A DNA stretch of 24,522 bases from Limisphaerales bacterium (GTDB taxonomy: Bacteria > Verrucomicrobiota > Verrucomicrobiia > Limisphaerales > UBA11358). The notes below the pieces were generated by a model that was given only the letters and a program-made list of their open reading frames with translations, was not told the DNA's origin and did not search any database. The DNA is taken from the NCBI GenBank assembly GCA_003133815.1, contig PKZR01000109.1, positions 1 to 24,522 on the forward strand, read 5' to 3'. Below are positions 13,499-21,204 of this stretch, piece by piece. Made by a program: the position numbers and the translations under genes. Positions within the stretch are counted from its first letter, which is position 1, and each line of letters begins with the position of its first letter.

Positions 13499-16024
13499 TT
13501 AAACGTCCAGATTGCGCACGTTGAGCGCGTTGTCCTCAATGAACTGGCGGCGCGGCTCGACTTCCTCGCCCATGAGCCGCGAGAACATTTCCTCGGCCTC
13601 GACGGCATCGGTGAGGTCAATCCGCAACAGCTTGCGCACCGTCGGATTCATGGTGGTCTCGAAAAGTTCCTTTGCGTCCATTTCACCGAGACCCTTGAAG
13701 CGGGTCATCTGGATGCCTTTCTTGCCGACAGCCTTGACGCTGTTCAAGATTTCGGGGATTGAAAACAACGGCGTCACGGTCGCCCTGTCGCCTTCGCCCT
13801 CGATCAATTCATAGAGCGGCTTGTCCTGCGCTGCGTAGTGGTCCACGGCAAGGCCTTTCTTGGAAAGTTTGCCGAGCAAGTCGGCGATGACCTTGCTTTC
13901 CAGGTGTAGATCCGCCTCAACCGCGCGGCGTGTCTGGTTTTTCGGTTTCTCGGATTTTTCCTTCGCCTCGGCGTCGCCGTAAAGATCAGAATTTGCGTCC
14001 TTGAACTTCTGCACCTCGTCGAGGTCGTCGAAATAATGGACTGTCTCGTCGTTGCCCAGACGGACTTTGATGAGGAAAACCGGGAATGTGCCCTTCTTGC
14101 TGCGCTTCTCGACGTAATCGCCGAAATCACCGCCCTGACGACGGATGAACGTCGCGTATTTGTCGAGCGATTCGAGCAACGTCAGAATTTCCTCGAGCTG
14201 CTTCGGCGCGAGCTCGCGTCCGTCAGCAAGATTCCGCAATCGCACTTCTTCCACGCCGTTTTGCAGCAGGATGCGGTTGAGCTGAACGTCGTCGTCAATG
14301 TAATCGGTCTTCTTCTTGCGCGTGATGCTGTAAAGCGGTGGCTGCGCGATGTAGACGTAACCGTCCTTGATGAGCTTCGGCATCTGGCGGTAGAAAAACG
14401 TGAGCAGCAACGTGCGGATGTGCGAACCGTCCACGTCGGCGTCGGTCATGATAATAATTTTGTGGTAGCGCAGCTTGGCGATGTCGAACGCACCTTCACC
14501 TTCGCCGTCGCCGATGCCCGTGCCGATGGCCGTGATCATCGTGCGGATTTCGTTGTTCTGAAGAACCTTGTCCAGCCGCGCCTTCTCGACGTTAATCAAT
14601 TTGCCGCGAATCGGCAGAATCGCCTGAAATTTTCTATCGCGTCCCTGTTTCGCCGAGCCGCCTGCAGAATCACCTTCGACAATATATAACTCCGTGTTGA
14701 CCGGATCGCGGTCGGAACAATCCGCCAATTTACCGGGCAATCCGCCGCCGGTGAGCGCGGATTTGCGGACGGCTTCACGCGCCTTGCGCGCCGCCTCGCG
14801 TGCGCGTGCGGCGTTCAAAGATTTTTCAATGATGCGCTTTGCAATCGGCGGATTCGCATCGAAATAACTCATCAAGCCTTCGTAACTCACCGAGCCGACA
14901 ATTCGTTCCACTTCCGGCGAAAGCAGTTTCACCTTGGTCTGCGATTCAAATTTGGGATCACTGTGCTTGACCGAAATCACTGCCGTCAAACCTTCGCGCA
15001 CGTCGTCGCCGGTGATTTGCGGGTCTTTTTCCTTAAGCAACTCGTTCGACTTTGTGTATTGGTTGATGGCGCGGGTCACGGCGCTGCGAAAGCCGCTCAA
15101 ATGCGTGCCGCCGTCGGGATTGTGAACCGTATTCGTGTAGCAGAGAACCTGTTCGCTGTAGCTGTCGTTGTATTGCAGGACAACCTCGACGTGAACCTCG
15201 ATTTCCTTGTCGTCCAGCTTCTCCGTCGTTTCCTTATTGAACGAAATCGGCTTTGGATGCAACGGCTCCTTGCTCTTGTTGAGCTGCTTGACGAACTGCT
15301 CCACACCGTCGCGATAAAAAAAGACTTCCGGCTTCGCATCGGGCTGCCGCTCGTCCAGAAAAGTAATTTCCAAACCCGAATTCAAAAACGCCAGCTCGCG
15401 CAACCGCTGCGAAATGATGGCCGACTTGAATTCAATCGTGTCGCGGAAGATTTCCGCGTCGGGCTTGAACGTGATGAGCGTGCCGGTATGTTTTGCTTTG
15501 CCGATGACGTGAAGTTTCTGGACTGTCTTGCCGCGCTCGAACTCCATGTGATGCACCTCGCCGTCGCGAGACACTTCCACTTCAAACCATTCTGAAACGG
15601 CGTTTACACATTTCGCGCCGACGCCGTGAGTGCCGCCGGAAAATTTATAGCCACCCTGTCCGTATTTGCCGCCGGAATGCAAAGTCGTTAAAACCATCTC
15701 GACGCCGGGAATTTTATATTGCGGATGGATGTCCACCGGGATGCCGCGCCCGTTATCGCGGACGGAAAGCGAACCGTCCATGTGAATCGTAACTTCAATC
15801 TTGTCGCAATGCCCGGCGAGATGTTCGTCCACGGAATTGTCCAAAACTTCCGACACGCAATGGTGCAGCGCGCGCTCATCCGTGCCGCCGATATACATGC
15901 CCGGCTTCTTGCGGACGGCTTCGAGTCCCTCGAGTTTTCCGAGCTGCGCCGAGCCGTAATTTCCCTGGATTGCGCCGCTCGAGGGCGCATTTTTTTCTTC
16001 GGTGGAATCAGGATTATTTGCCAT
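13499..16024 (-). CDS. gyrB: DNA gyrase subunit B
   Basis: GyrB is the ATPase subunit of gyrase. From the ATG at 16024 the product is 841 residues. The GHKL ATPase site shows Glu59 and Asn63 in SEVLDNSVDEHLAG, DNGRGIPVD at 90-98 and SGGTHGVGAKCVNAVS at 129-144. The TOPRIM domain has EGDSAGG at 450-456 and DADVDGSH at 528-535, both needed for Mg2+ binding. About 170 extra residues between TOPRIM and the conserved C-terminal GIQMTRFKGLGEMDAKELFE give the long form, as in E. coli GyrB. The upstream in-frame ATG at 16099 is rejected because the added 25 residues overlap a likely promoter and match nothing in the family. No dnaA, dnaN or recF adjoin, so this is not the common origin-proximal cluster. 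Confidence 0.98.
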   Translation of the reverse strand: MANNPDSTEEKNAPSSGAIQGNYGSAQLGKLEGLEAVRKKPGMYIGGTDERALHHCVSEVLDNSVDEHLAGHCDKIEVTIHMDGSLSVRDNGRGIPVDIHPQYKIPGVEMVLTTLHSGGKYGQGGYKFSGGTHGVGAKCVNAVSEWFEVEVSRDGEVHHMEFERGKTVQKLHVIGKAKHTGTLITFKPDAEIFRDTIEFKSAIISQRLRELAFLNSGLEITFLDERQPDAKPEVFFYRDGVEQFVKQLNKSKEPLHPKPISFNKETTEKLDDKEIEVHVEVVLQYNDSYSEQVLCYTNTVHNPDGGTHLSGFRSAVTRAINQYTKSNELLKEKDPQITGDDVREGLTAVISVKHSDPKFESQTKVKLLSPEVERIVGSVSYEGLMSYFDANPPIAKRIIEKSLNAARAREAARKAREAVRKSALTGGGLPGKLADCSDRDPVNTELYIVEGDSAGGSAKQGRDRKFQAILPIRGKLINVEKARLDKVLQNNEIRTMITAIGTGIGDGEGEGAFDIAKLRYHKIIIMTDADVDGSHIRTLLLTFFYRQMPKLIKDGYVYIAQPPLYSITRKKKTDYIDDDVQLNRILLQNGVEEVRLRNLADGRELAPKQLEEILTLLESLDKYATFIRRQGGDFGDYVEKRSKKGTFPVFLIKVRLGNDETVHYFDDLDEVQKFKDANSDLYGDAEAKEKSEKPKNQTRRAVEADLHLESKVIADLLGKLSKKGLAVDHYAAQDKPLYELIEGEGDRATVTPLFSIPEILNSVKAVGKKGIQMTRFKGLGEMDAKELFETTMNPTVRKLLRIDLTDAVEAEEMFSRLMGEEVEPRRQFIEDNALNVRNLDV

Positions 16025-16074
16025 AAATTGAATCGCGCCAGCGTGATTGTTGACGTGCTGACAAGCTGCCAATA

Positions 16075-16103
16075 ATAATAAGAAACCCATCTGTTCCACA
16101 CAA
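16075..16103 (-). promoter_or_regulatory. Candidate sigma70-type promoter of gyrBA
   Basis: TTGTGT (16103-16098) and TATTAT (16080-16075, five of six to the -10 consensus) are separated by 17 bp on the minus strand. The -10 lies about 50 bp before the chosen gyrB start. The -35 box is weak (three of six). Confidence 0.35.
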
Positions 16104-16259
16104 TGTTTATTTACGGAAAAATACTGTGAAAAACACCATTAGTTGTGGCCTTAAACCTTGCCAAGCCGGACATATTGTGGTTGCTCAACCTGTGGTTAAG
16201 TTTTTATTCTGACCAAATTCCGACCTTGCTTTGCAGCCCGTGAACCGTAATTTTGACGG

Positions 16260-19148
16260 ATGGATTTGACTAAAAATTTACTCGTATATCCCGACCAGTT
16301 TGTCCGCCGCCACATCGGCCCCAACGCCGCCGAAACCAGCGCGATGCTGGAGCTGCTCGGCCACCAAAATCTGGATCAACTGATTGACGCCGCCGTCCCC
16401 AAAAAAATCCGCCTCGGGAAAACGTTAAACCTTCCCGCCGCGCGCAGCGAACATGACGCGCTCACCGAACTGAAAAAAATTGCGGGGGAGAACAAAGTGT
16501 TCCGCTCGTTCATCGGCCAGGGTTATTACGACACCATCACGCCGCCGGTGATCCAGCGCAGCGTCCTCGAAAATCCCGGCTGGTATACGCAATACACGCC
16601 CTATCAAGCGGAGATTTCCCAGGGCCGGCTCGAGGCGCTGCTCAATTTTCAGACGATGGTGACCGACCTTACCGCGCTCGATATCGCCAACGCCTCGATG
16701 CTCGACGAAGCCACCGCCGCCGCCGAAGCCATGACGATGTCGCTGCGTTTGCGCGACGGCCGAAATATTTTCTTCGTTTCGGAAAACTGCCATCCGCAAA
16801 ACATCGAAGTGGTTCGTGCCCGGGCGAAGGCGCTGGGAATTGATATTGTCGTTGGCAACCACGAAACATTTTCCTTCACCGAAAAAGTGTTCGGCGCACT
16901 CGTGCAATATCCCGACACCTTCGGCGCGATTCATGATTTCTCCGGCTTCGCGGAAAAAGCCCATGCCGCCGGTGCGATGCTCACCGTCGCTACCGATTTA
17001 CTCGCGCTCACGCTCGTCAAGCCGCCGGGCGAATTTGGCGCGGACATCGCCGTTGGCAGCGCGCAGCGTTTCGGCGTGCCGCTCGGTTATGGCGGACCGC
17101 ATGCTGCCTTCTTCGCCACGCGCGATGAATTAAAGCGCCAGATGCCCGGACGCATCGTCGGCGTCTCCAAGGATTCGCGCGGCAAACCGGCCATGCGCCT
17201 CGCGCTCGGCACGCGCGAGCAGCACATCCGCCGCGAAAAAGCCACGAGCAACATCTGCACCGCGCAGGCGTTGCTCGCAAACATGGCGTCGCTTTACGCG
17301 TGCTATCATGGCCCGGAAGGATTGAAGAAGATTGCGCAGCGTGTGCATACGCTGACAAAAGCTCTCGCGGAAGGGTTGCGCCGGGGTCAAAGCCACAAGC
17401 TGGTAGCAAAAGAGTTCTTCGACACGATCACGATTCCAGAAGATATAGATTTTAATGAGATTCTGCCTTGGCTCGAAAAACAGGGAATGAACGTGCGTCG
17501 CAATTCTAACGGTTCGATCGGCATTTCTCTCGATGAAACGACGACCACCGAGGATGTTCGGCGTTTATTGTCTGCGTTTATAGTGCCGTTGACGCCTGAC
17601 TACGCGGTTGATGTTCTTGCAGGGCTAGCGCAAGAACATTTCCAAATTCCGCAATCCGCAATCCGCCATTCCGCATTTCTCCAGCATAAAGTTTTCAATT
17701 CCTATCACTCCGAAACCGAGATGCTCCGCTACATCAAGCGGCTCGAATCGCGCGACCTGTCGCTCACGGCCTCGATGATTCCGCTCGGCTCGTGCACGAT
17801 GAAGCTGAACGCGGCGGCGGAAATGTTTCCCGTCTCGTGGCCGGAGTTTGCGAAAATTCATCCGTTCGCACCACTCGCCCAAGCGCGGGGCTATCAGATT
17901 CTTTTTCAATTGCTCGAAGACTGGCTCGCGGAAATCACCGGCTTCGCGGGCATATCGCTCCAGCCCAACGCCGGATCGCAGGGTGAATACGCCGGGCTGC
18001 TCGTCATCCGCGCCTATCACGAAGCGCGCGGCGAGGCGCATCGCAACGTCTGTCTGATTCCCACTTCCGCGCACGGCACGAATCCCGCCAGCGCGGTCAT
18101 GGCCGGCATGAAAGTCGTAGCCGTCGCCTGCGACCCGAACGGCAATATTGACGTGGCCGATCTTCGCGCCAAAGCCGAGGCGCACAAGGCGGAACTCTCG
18201 TGCCTGATGATCACTTATCCCAGCACGCACGGCGTGTTCGAGGAAACCATCCGCGATATTTCGGAAATCATCCACGCGAACGGCGGCCAGGTTTACATGG
18301 ACGGCGCGAACATGAACGCGCAGGTCGGTTTGACCTCGCCCGGCTTCATCGGCGCGGATGTCTGCCATTTGAATCTGCACAAAACGTTTTGCATTCCGCA
18401 TGGCGGCGGCGGTCCCGGCGTCGGGCCGATTGGCGTGGCGAAACATCTCGTGCCGTTCCTGCCGAGCCATCCGGTGTTCACGTCGCGGCTTGAAGACGTG
18501 AATCATTCCAAGCAGCACATCGGCCCGGTCAGCGCCGCGCCGTGGGGCAGCGCGAGCATCCTGCCGATTTCGTGGATGTATATCGCGATGATGGGCGCGG
18601 ACGGTCTGACCGAGGCGACCAAGTTCGCCATCCTGAATGCGAATTACATTTCCAAGCGGCTGGAAAATCATTTCCCGACGCTTTACCGCAGCAACGGCCT
18701 CGTCGCGCATGAGTGCATTCTGGACTTGCGCGCGTTCCGCGCCACCACCGCCGAGGACGTGGCGAAGCGGCTGATGGATTACGGCTTTCACGCGCCGACG
18801 CTGTCGTGGCCCGTCGCCGGCACGCTCATGGTCGAGCCGACCGAAAGCGAATCGAAATCCGAGCTGGACCGTTTCTGCGACGCGATGATCGCCATCCACG
18901 CGGAAATGACCGCCGTGGAGAACGGCACCGCCGACGCGAAGAACAATCTGCTCAAAAACGCCCCGCACACCGCCGACCAGATTGCCAGCGACAATTGGAA
19001 CCGGCCTTACAGCCGCGAACAGGCGGCGTTTCCGGCGAAGGATCTGCACGACTACAAATTCTGGCCGCACGTCAGCCGCGTGGACAACGTCTTCGGCGAC
19101 CGTAACCCGGTTTGCTCGTGTGTCGGAATGGAAGCGTATCAAAGCTAA
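16260..19148 (+). CDS. gcvP: Glycine dehydrogenase (decarboxylating), P-protein, single-chain form
   Basis: The P-protein of the glycine cleavage system is a PLP enzyme that decarboxylates glycine and passes the aminomethyl group to lipoyl GcvH. At 962 residues it is the fused alpha-beta homodimer type (E. coli 957). The N-terminal half begins FVRRHIGPNAAETSAMLELL and contains FIGQGYYDTITPPVI, NPGWYTQYTPYQAEISQGRL and EATAAAEAM. The C-terminal half has YHSETEMLRYIKRLE, MIPLGSCTMKLNAAAEM, GSQGEYAGLLVIRAYH and IPTSAHGTNPASA. The PLP lysine is Lys708 in HLNLHKTFCIPHGGGGPG. The C-terminus reads DNVFGDRNPVCSCVGMEAYQ. No gcvT or gcvH flanks it here. The gene diverges from gyrB. Its last 164 bp occur again about 1.07 kb downstream. 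The half-to-half linker contains a repetitive CCGCAATCCGCAATCCGC stretch (see findings). Confidence 0.97.
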   Translation: MDLTKNLLVYPDQFVRRHIGPNAAETSAMLELLGHQNLDQLIDAAVPKKIRLGKTLNLPAARSEHDALTELKKIAGENKVFRSFIGQGYYDTITPPVIQRSVLENPGWYTQYTPYQAEISQGRLEALLNFQTMVTDLTALDIANASMLDEATAAAEAMTMSLRLRDGRNIFFVSENCHPQNIEVVRARAKALGIDIVVGNHETFSFTEKVFGALVQYPDTFGAIHDFSGFAEKAHAAGAMLTVATDLLALTLVKPPGEFGADIAVGSAQRFGVPLGYGGPHAAFFATRDELKRQMPGRIVGVSKDSRGKPAMRLALGTREQHIRREKATSNICTAQALLANMASLYACYHGPEGLKKIAQRVHTLTKALAEGLRRGQSHKLVAKEFFDTITIPEDIDFNEILPWLEKQGMNVRRNSNGSIGISLDETTTTEDVRRLLSAFIVPLTPDYAVDVLAGLAQEHFQIPQSAIRHSAFLQHKVFNSYHSETEMLRYIKRLESRDLSLTASMIPLGSCTMKLNAAAEMFPVSWPEFAKIHPFAPLAQARGYQILFQLLEDWLAEITGFAGISLQPNAGSQGEYAGLLVIRAYHEARGEAHRNVCLIPTSAHGTNPASAVMAGMKVVAVACDPNGNIDVADLRAKAEAHKAELSCLMITYPSTHGVFEETIRDISEIIHANGGQVYMDGANMNAQVGLTSPGFIGADVCHLNLHKTFCIPHGGGGPGVGPIGVAKHLVPFLPSHPVFTSRLEDVNHSKQHIGPVSAAPWGSASILPISWMYIAMMGADGLTEATKFAILNANYISKRLENHFPTLYRSNGLVAHECILDLRAFRATTAEDVAKRLMDYGFHAPTLSWPVAGTLMVEPTESESKSELDRFCDAMIAIHAEMTAVENGTADAKNNLLKNAPHTADQIASDNWNRPYSREQAAFPAKDLHDYKFWPHVSRVDNVFGDRNPVCSCVGMEAYQS
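17647..17682. repeat. Low-complexity CCGCAAT/CCGCATT words inside gcvP
   Basis: ATTCCGCAATCCGCAATCCG continues CCATTCCGCATTT. Within gcvP it encodes IPQSAIRHSAFL in the linker between the two halves. The frame is kept and family-like residues (IP, R, S, FL before VFNSYHSE) still align, so the gene is not disrupted. Confidence 0.5.
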
Positions 19149-19232
19149 AAGCCTGCCGCGCCGTAGCGCAGCGAAGGCGAGATTGCGCGGAAAGGTGCGA
19201 CAGGGTAAGTTACTGGCGACCGCCAAAATGTT

Positions 19233-19994
19233 ATGAACAAAATCTCGCTGATCGCTTTAGCCATCTTGGTTGGTGGGGCATGCACGTTGTTAGTCCAGAA
19301 GTCACGGGTTAGAAACTTGCCCACAAACGCGAGAGCAAATGCGGAGTTGGGCCAGCGGATGCAGAAGGCGGTCCTCACAGATCAGGATATGGGCGAGATA
19401 GAGCAGATTCTCAGGGCCGGTTTCAAAATCGACGATCCCATCGGGTGCGGAACTTTTAATTGCGTGGATGGAGCGGTTGCGGTTGGTAACGTGAAAATGT
19501 TGAAATTCTTTTTGGCCAACGGGGCGCAGGCGAAGAGCAGCGCTTTAATGCAGGCCGCCTGGTGCAAGGATTCCAAAGTTTCCTTCCAGCTTGTGCAGGC
19601 ACTTTTGAATGCGGGAGCTGAGGCTGGTTATAGAGAATATTTTCCCACGAATTATGTCACTGGCGATACGCACGAGCCCGACTCCCGCCGTTTCACTTCT
19701 CCGTTGCATGTAGCCTGTTACCAAAGTTACTCCGACGTTACGGAATTGCTTCTCAGCCGTCCCGGGGTGGAGATTAATGCGCTGGATATTGACGGTCGCA
19801 CGCCGTTGATGTGGGCGGCTGACAAGGGAAATAAGAAAATTGTCGCGATGCTGTTGGCAAAAGGCGCAGATATGAATCTCACAAATGGACGCGGTCAAAC
19901 GGCCGCAAGTTTTGCCCATGGTCCGGATCAATCTGATATTTTGGAGATTCTTCAAAAGGCTTCAATGAACACAAAATTGAGCGCGGCAAACTGA
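19233..19994 (+). CDS. Ankyrin-repeat protein with N-terminal signal or anchor
   Basis: A 253-residue protein with an N-terminal hydrophobic stretch after two basic or polar residues (MNKISLIALAILVGGACTLL), either a signal peptide or a membrane anchor, then VQKSRVRN. Degenerate ankyrin repeats follow: GAVAVGNVKMLKFFLANGAQ, LMQAAW..LVQALLNAGAE, TSPLHVACYQSYSDVTELLL, then the clearest repeat DGRTPLMWAADKGNKKIVAM with LLAKGADMNLTN. The segment YFPTNYVTGDTHEPDSRRFT between repeats is an insert. Ankyrin repeats bind proteins; no partner can be named. Base composition is less GC-rich than in gcvP. The gene lies exactly between gcvP and a duplicate of the gcvP 3' end, which suggests it arrived with that rearrangement. 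Periplasmic or membrane location is inferred. Confidence 0.8.
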   Translation: MNKISLIALAILVGGACTLLVQKSRVRNLPTNARANAELGQRMQKAVLTDQDMGEIEQILRAGFKIDDPIGCGTFNCVDGAVAVGNVKMLKFFLANGAQAKSSALMQAAWCKDSKVSFQLVQALLNAGAEAGYREYFPTNYVTGDTHEPDSRRFTSPLHVACYQSYSDVTELLLSRPGVEINALDIDGRTPLMWAADKGNKKIVAMLLAKGADMNLTNGRGQTAASFAHGPDQSDILEILQKASMNTKLSAAN

Positions 19995-20042
19995 CCAACG
20001 CGCATTGAACAGTTGCAAATGCAGGGTAAATCCACTGTGATC

Positions 20043-20222
20043 ACCGCCGACCAGATTGCGAGCGACAATTGGAACCAGCCTTACATCCGCGAGCAGGCGG
20101 CATTTCCGGCGAAGAGCCTGCACGTCTACAAATTCTGGCCGCACGTCAGCCGTGTGGACAACGTCTTCGGCGACCGCAACCCGGTTTGCTCGTGTGTGGG
20201 GATGGAGAATTTCGCCGCGTGA
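20043..20222 (+). pseudogene. Second copy of the gcvP 3' end (GcvP C-terminal fragment)
   Basis: Bases 20043-20206 repeat gcvP 18969-19132 with no gap and about 13 differences in 164 bp (about 92 percent identity). The reading frame is kept, giving ADQIASDNWNQPYIREQAAF through DNVFGDRNPVCSCVGMENFA and a stop at 20220-20222. A frame can start at 20013 (MQMQGKSTVI), but no catalytic region is present, so it cannot be an active P-protein. Some changes hit residues that are conserved in gcvP itself (Arg to Gln, Ser to Ile, Asp to Val). It is best read as a remnant or as one arm of a duplication flanking the ankyrin gene. Confidence 0.85.
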
Positions 20223-20272
20223 CAATTTTGCCGAATCATGTAAAGTGACTTCAGATGAAAGCCGTGTGACTA

Positions 20273-20491
20273 TTGCACTTTCCGCCGGAAGTTCCCATCT
20301 GGGTTGACCCGGAACGATTGAGCGGCGCTCCCTGTTTCGCGGGCACGCGCGTGCCGGTGGACAGCCTGTTCAACAATCTGGAAAGCGGCTTGAGCCTCGA
20401 CGAATACCTGGATTGTTTCCCTGATGTGACGCGTGAACAAGCCGTTGCCGTTTTGGAATACGCCCACAAGACCGCGCTTCAGGCCGCATGA
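20273..20491 (+). CDS. DUF433 antitoxin-like protein
   Basis: A 72-residue protein starting at TTG (20273), since a stop codon lies two codons upstream and no ATG or GTG is available near the family N-terminus. The DUF433 pattern is clear: VDPERLSGAPCFAGTRVPVD, then LFNNLESGLSLDEYLDCFPD and VTREQAVAVLEYAHKTAL. DUF433 proteins are small winged-helix-like proteins often paired with a DUF5615 (Mut7-C/PIN-like) nuclease as a toxin-antitoxin pair. The expected partner begins in the ATGA overlap at 20488 but is cut short, so this looks like an orphaned antitoxin. It follows the gcvP 3'-end copy by 50 bp. Confidence 0.85.
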   Translation: MHFPPEVPIWVDPERLSGAPCFAGTRVPVDSLFNNLESGLSLDEYLDCFPDVTREQAVAVLEYAHKTALQAA

Positions 20492-20532
20492 AAGTGCTGC
20501 TGGATGCCTGCGTTCATCCGTGGTTAATTTGA
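20488..20532 (+). pseudogene. Truncated DUF5615-type toxin gene remnant
   Basis: The frame opens with ATG inside the stop of the DUF433 gene (ATGA overlap) and reads MKVLLDACVH, the typical beginning of DUF5615 PIN-like nucleases (MKVLLDECV in many). It then runs into PWLI and a TGA. The break falls at GTTCATCCGTGGTTAATTTG, a sequence unlike the expected coding continuation. The toxin body is missing, so the gene is interpreted as a deletion or replacement remnant. The assignment rests on ten residues plus the coupling to DUF433. Confidence 0.6.
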
Positions 20533-20686
20533 TTTCAGAGGGCTTCGCCCGGCGGAAATTTCTCGAATACCCCAGATTTTCACCGATCTTGCCGGTGGCA
20601 CCCTTCATAAACCGGCCGTCAGATGGAGGTTAAATCGAGAATCACGAGACTCCCGAAGTCGGGTTTTGATGTTTTTCAGCGAAAAA
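20533..20686. other. Intergenic stretch after the truncated toxin
   Basis: No gene is supported here. CCCGAAGTCGGGTTTT at 20652-20667 can form a short GC hairpin followed by Ts and might be a weak plus-strand terminator for the DUF433 unit. Confidence 0.3.
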
Positions 20687-20980
20687 CTGCTGTATTTGCT
20701 GGAAAACTGTGTGGAATTCAGCGTTATTGTGGAAATAACACATTTTTATTACCACTTTTTCATCGAATCCGTGCAGGATCACGGCAAAATACAGCGGGAA
20801 AACGGAGATTTCGTGCAGGAATTTGACCTGGGCTTGCAAGAGAACCGCGTATGCTTGCAGTAATTCCACAAAATACTGCCGTATTTCGACGATTTCCTGC
20901 AAGAAAACGCGAAAATCGTGCAGGATTTTGGCGTCCGCGTGTTGTGATTCATCGAAATACTGGAAAATAAAACTGATTAT
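20687..20980. repeat. Second array of about fourteen degenerate 21-bp repeats (unit about GTGCAGGAATTTGACNNNNNC)
   Basis: Units begin at 20687, 20708, 20729, 20750, 20771, 20792, 20813, 20834, 20855, 20876, 20897, 20918, 20939 and 20960, each 21 bp, most opening NTG(C)A and alternating GGAATTT/AGAAAAC. The plus frame reads heptads of the form V/L-Q-E/D-N/F-x-x-x but is broken by TAA in the unit at 20855 and TGA in the unit at 20939. The minus frame (20642-20986, or from 21097) stays open and reads heptads such as VFLQEIV, ELLQAYA, VLLQAQV. A coiled-coil-like protein on the minus strand is possible but lacks other support. The sequence differs from the array at 3785 but has the same period and nearly the same copy number. 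Confidence 0.8.
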
Positions 20981-21026
20981 TGCCATGTGTTCGGAGAAGT
21001 CTTGGGGTGGAATTGCTGTGGTGGCG

Positions 21027-21049
21027 ACGCCCTCGTCGCCCGAGGGCGT
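21027..21049. repeat. 9-bp GC hairpin upstream of the GH35-GH5 gene
   Basis: ACGCCCTCG (21027-21035) and CGAGGGCGT (21041-21049) form a perfect 9-bp stem with a 5-nt loop. A 14-bp perfect palindrome CCGGCCCGGGCCGG follows at 21072-21085. Both lie in the otherwise gene-free 5' region of the hydrolase gene. No U-run follows, and a regulatory role is not shown. Confidence 0.5.
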
Positions 21050-21204
21050 GCTTTCAAAATATGGAGTGCGCCCGGCCCGGGCCGGAGCCATTTCCATCGG
21101 GCAGCCGGTTTTCTCCGCGCTTCCGCGTTCTTTGCGTCACCATTTGCAGGATTGCAATCGTATGGAAAAGATTTCATCCTTTTTTCATGACCACCGATTC
21201 TCCA

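Noticed and set aside
12073..13524. Long plus-strand open frame opposite gyrA (and similar long frames opposite gyrB and gcvP)
   Set aside because: These are shadow frames caused by high GC and codon bias in the strongly identified genes on the other strand.
16025..16259. Possible replication origin between gyrB and gcvP with TGTGG-rich sequence
   Set aside because: Only one near match to a DnaA box (TGTGGTTAA) was found, no dnaA/dnaN/recF genes adjoin, and the region is explained as a divergent promoter region.
20642..20986. Coiled-coil-like protein on the minus strand over the second 21-bp array
   Set aside because: The frame consists of the repeat itself plus nondescript flanks, lacks a ribosome-binding site, and the plus strand reads related heptads with stops. 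It was kept as a repeat, not a CDS.
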